A stretch of DNA of 64,000 nucleotides, from the NCBI GenBank assembly GCA_042434945.1, contig CP170191.1, forward strand, positions 4,741,536 to 4,805,535, given 5' to 3'. The position numbers and the translations under genes are program-made. This document shows, one piece after another, positions 62,230 through 64,000 of the stretch. Position 1 is the stretch's first letter. Each line of letters starts with the position of its first letter. Source of the stretch: Escherichia hormaechei_A (GTDB taxonomy: Bacteria > Pseudomonadota > Gammaproteobacteria > Enterobacterales > Enterobacteriaceae). Under the pieces are notes generated by a model, which was given only the letters and a program-made list of their open reading frames with translations, had not been told where the DNA came from and did no database searches.

Positions 62230-63678
62230 TCAGTTCTTCAGCACCCACGCCTCTCTCCAGTGCGCGCCCACGCCTGGCTCAAACTGGGTCGCGTATTTGC
62301 TCCACTGCACGCAGTAGCCGCTATACGGGAACGGTTTACACTCGTAGGTCTTACCGTTTTTAGGCTGTAACACCACGGTGCCCGCTTTGTAAGAGGCAAT
62401 GCTGTCCGGGAAGATAAAGTCATGCGGGCCGCTGCTGTCCGCCGCGTCGCTTTCCAGCATCAGGTTTAGCACGTCCTGCGCGAACAGCGTGCCGTCTTTA
62501 TTGGTGGCGTAGTATTTCAGCATATGGTGGCCCGCCGTGACGTCAGTCAGCGTCATGGTCACGTTTTGATTGACGTTATTCATATCCTGCTTCAGGTAAC
62601 CTTTTTCGGCACCGTGGTGGTTCATCACGTGCGCTTCAAAATTAACGTCACCCTGCGTGTTCACATGGAAGGTCACAATCACATTGCCATGTTCGATTTT
62701 GCTGTATTGCAGATCGGAAACGGCGATGGTCTCGCTCACCTGCGCTTTTTGCTCTTCATAAGAGATGGCAACGGATTTCAGCGTGCTGCCGTCTTTCACG
62801 AATACGCTGTTGGCGCCGTGAACCGGACTAATTTCACCGGCTTCATCTTTCACACCGACGCGGACATCGCTATGAGTGGTGTTGATCTTCTGCGCCAGAT
62901 CGTAGGACCACTGGTTAGCGTCGCCTTGTTCTGAAGAGCCGATGGTCATTTCAGTACGCAGGGCGGCAACTTCCCCGTTGGCGTCGAAGAAGCGTGCAAT
63001 CACTTTATCGCCCACGTTCAGGTTATTCCCGGCAATCTGTCCGCTCAGGGTTTTACTCCACTGGGATATTACCGCTGGGGTATCGTCCGGCGTGACGTTG
63101 CCGCCGTTACCGAAATCAACGTCAATGGCCTGATAGAAACTGTTTGCGGTATCCGCAATTTCCCACACGCCATAAATAACCTGGTAGCCCGTACGTTCCG
63201 GGACATTACAGGTCATGGATTTTGTCATGGACGGTGCCTGACCATTCCCGTTAATAGTACAGAACGGCGTTAATTCGAACTGGTCACGGGTCAGCGGTTT
63301 ATTGGGGTCCCAGTTTTGTTTGGTGATGTAATAACGCCAGTTGGCGGTTTTATGCGGCGCGGTATGGTGCCAGACAAATTCATGCGGGCCTGCCGTCATG
63401 GGGCTTTTGGTCCAGGCGTTCAGGCTCTGCTTATCAAGCTGGGAGTAGCTGGCAATACCGGCGCTGGCAAGCTGGCCGTCAGGCGGCATTGCGCCCGTCG
63501 GGAAGCCGGAGGTCCTTTCTACGCTCTGCGGTTCATATTGTACAGAGCCACAGTCAATATTCTGGCCGAGCTTACACATATAAGCGCGGCTGGCGGGGGA
63601 TTCTATATATCCGTGTGCAAGTGCGGAAGACGCAACCGCTAATGTGGCAACGGCCAGCGCGATCTTAGAGAGTTTCAT
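62230..63678 (-). CDS. gbpA: GbpA-like chitin-active lytic polysaccharide monooxygenase
   Basis: A 482-residue secreted AA10 copper enzyme that oxidises chitin at C1. The signal peptide ends SSALA/H, which exposes the N-terminal His of the copper brace (HGYIESPASRAYMC); the second brace His is in PHEFVWHHTAPH (about residue 120). The AA10 domain (22-205) is followed by GbpA-type domains 2 and 3 and a C-terminal chitin-binding module rich in Trp/Tyr (YCVQWSKYA, HWREAWVLKN). In Vibrio GbpA also aids attachment to GlcNAc surfaces. It is absent from K-12 at this position. Confidence 0.92.
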   Translation of the reverse strand: MKLSKIALAVATLAVASSALAHGYIESPASRAYMCKLGQNIDCGSVQYEPQSVERTSGFPTGAMPPDGQLASAGIASYSQLDKQSLNAWTKSPMTAGPHEFVWHHTAPHKTANWRYYITKQNWDPNKPLTRDQFELTPFCTINGNGQAPSMTKSMTCNVPERTGYQVIYGVWEIADTANSFYQAIDVDFGNGGNVTPDDTPAVISQWSKTLSGQIAGNNLNVGDKVIARFFDANGEVAALRTEMTIGSSEQGDANQWSYDLAQKINTTHSDVRVGVKDEAGEISPVHGANSVFVKDGSTLKSVAISYEEQKAQVSETIAVSDLQYSKIEHGNVIVTFHVNTQGDVNFEAHVMNHHGAEKGYLKQDMNNVNQNVTMTLTDVTAGHHMLKYYATNKDGTLFAQDVLNLMLESDAADSSGPHDFIFPDSIASYKAGTVVLQPKNGKTYECKPFPYSGYCVQWSKYATQFEPGVGAHWREAWVLKN

Positions 63679-63774
63679 TCTTCATCCATTAATTAGAATA
63701 TAACAAGGCAGCGTCAGTCTATTAATGGAGTGGGGGATGCGTCATTGCCTGGAGAGAGTAAAAATGGTCGCAAT

Positions 63775-63797
63775 AAAAAAGGCAGCCTGAGCTGCCT
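63775..63797 (-). terminator. Terminator of ridA
   Basis: GGCAGC-CTGA-GCTGCC at 63781-63796; on the minus strand it is followed by six Ts (63775-63780), 19 bases beyond the ridA stop. Confidence 0.85.
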
Positions 63798-63815
63798 TCT
63801 CTTTATTGAAATAAA

Positions 63816-64000
63816 TTAGCGACGTACGGCAATCGCTTCAATTTCAATTTTTACGTCTTTTGGCAGACGCGCCACTTCCACACAGGAGCGCGCCGGGAAG
63901 GTGGCGTTGTGCTCGGTGAAGAACGCTTCATAAGTGGCGTTAACGGTGGCGAAATCGTTCAGATCTTTCACGAACACGGTGGTTTTGACGATATCGCCCA
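63816..64000 (-). CDS. ridA: RidA, enamine/imine deaminase (start outside the window)
   Basis: The C-terminal ~61 residues of RidA (YjgF), which hydrolyses reactive 2-aminoacrylate and related imines formed by PLP enzymes. Visible: GDIVKTTVFVKDLNDFATVN, the conserved catalytic arginine in FPARSCVEVARLP and the end EIEAIAVRR. The gene runs off the right edge. The fragment matches E. coli RidA as remembered. Confidence 0.95.
   Translation of the reverse strand, partial: GDIVKTTVFVKDLNDFATVNATYEAFFTEHNATFPARSCVEVARLPKDVKIEIEAIAVRR

Noticed and set aside
1..64000. CRISPR arrays, tRNA or rRNA genes, prophage or conjugative genes
   Set aside because: No regularly spaced repeats, cloverleaf-like sequences or phage/transfer proteins were seen; the repeated palindromes are REP-type units.

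Overview
The window is enterobacterial chromosome. Its backbone follows the Escherichia coli order cycA-ytfE-ytfF-qorB-ytfH-cpdB-cysQ-ytfJ-ytfK-ytfL-msrA-tamA-tamB-ytfP-chpSB-ppa-ytfQRT-yjfF-fbp-mpl-yjgA-pmbA-cybC-nrdG-nrdD-treC-treB-treR-mgtLA-ridA. The sequence does not read as one species. Judged against remembered K-12 proteins, some stretches are nearly identical to E. coli (cycA-ytfE, ytfH-cysQ, ytfK, most of ytfL, tamA residue ~150 to pmbA, nrdD). Others are clearly diverged and richer in GC (the first MCP to qorB, ytfJ, msrA and the 5' part of tamA, cybC to nrdG, the mannosidase locus to GbpA). The intergenic palindromes follow the same split: E. coli-type REP/BIME units in the first set, and an Enterobacter/Klebsiella-like 'GGTGGCGC...ACCGGGCCTAC' type in the second. 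I infer a mosaic of an E. coli-like donor and an Enterobacter-like parent, or an assembly chimera.

Layout. 1-7.1 kb: cycA (partial), ytfE with an NsrR box, a complete chemoreceptor with a flagellar (FliA) promoter, ytfF, an AraC regulator, qorB and its HxlR regulator. 7.1-23 kb: cpdB, cysQ, ytfJ, ytfK, then a low-GC island with an orphan Hcp, a stand-alone type 44 polymorphic toxin and a probable immunity protein, then ytfL, msrA, tamAB, ytfP, the chpSB toxin-antitoxin pair and ppa. 22.7-28.4 kb: the galactofuranose ABC transporter ytfQRT-yjfF, whose last gene is interrupted four codons before its normal end by about 1 kb carrying a truncated chemoreceptor. 28.4-33.5 kb: fbp, mpl, yjgA, pmbA, cybC, with altered C-termini on fbp and pmbA. 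A hok-like type I toxin gene follows.

34.2-42.8 kb holds the least characterised system. It is an operon encoding a PRD-domain protein, an SFCGS glycine-rich protein, DUF4312, two multi-spanning membrane proteins (DUF4311, DUF4310), a metal-dependent deacetylase, a DgaE-like PLP ammonia-lyase, a DgaF-like KDGP aldolase, an exported lactonase and a BglG/MtlR-type regulator with PTS EIIB and EIIA domains. It looks like a route for an N-acylated amino-sugar acid ending in pyruvate and glyceraldehyde 3-phosphate, with an unclassified transporter. 42.9-45.6 kb: nrdDG. 46-52.1 kb: an alpha-mannoside PTS locus (membrane-anchored EIIA, GH38 mannosidase, EIIBC, RpiR regulator, KdgM-like porin). 52.3-56.5 kb: treC, treB, treR. 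56.5-59.6 kb: mgtL-mgtA with a PhoP box. 59.8-63.7 kb: a secreted GH20 hexosaminidase and a GbpA-type chitin LPMO. 63.8 kb: ridA (partial).

One idea links these parts. C1-oxidising chitin LPMO (GbpA) plus GH20 would release N-acetylglucosaminic acid or its lactone, and the 34-42 kb operon has the lactonase, deacetylase, ammonia-lyase and aldolase expected for consuming it. Comparisons with K-12 and family assignments come from memory, not from a search.
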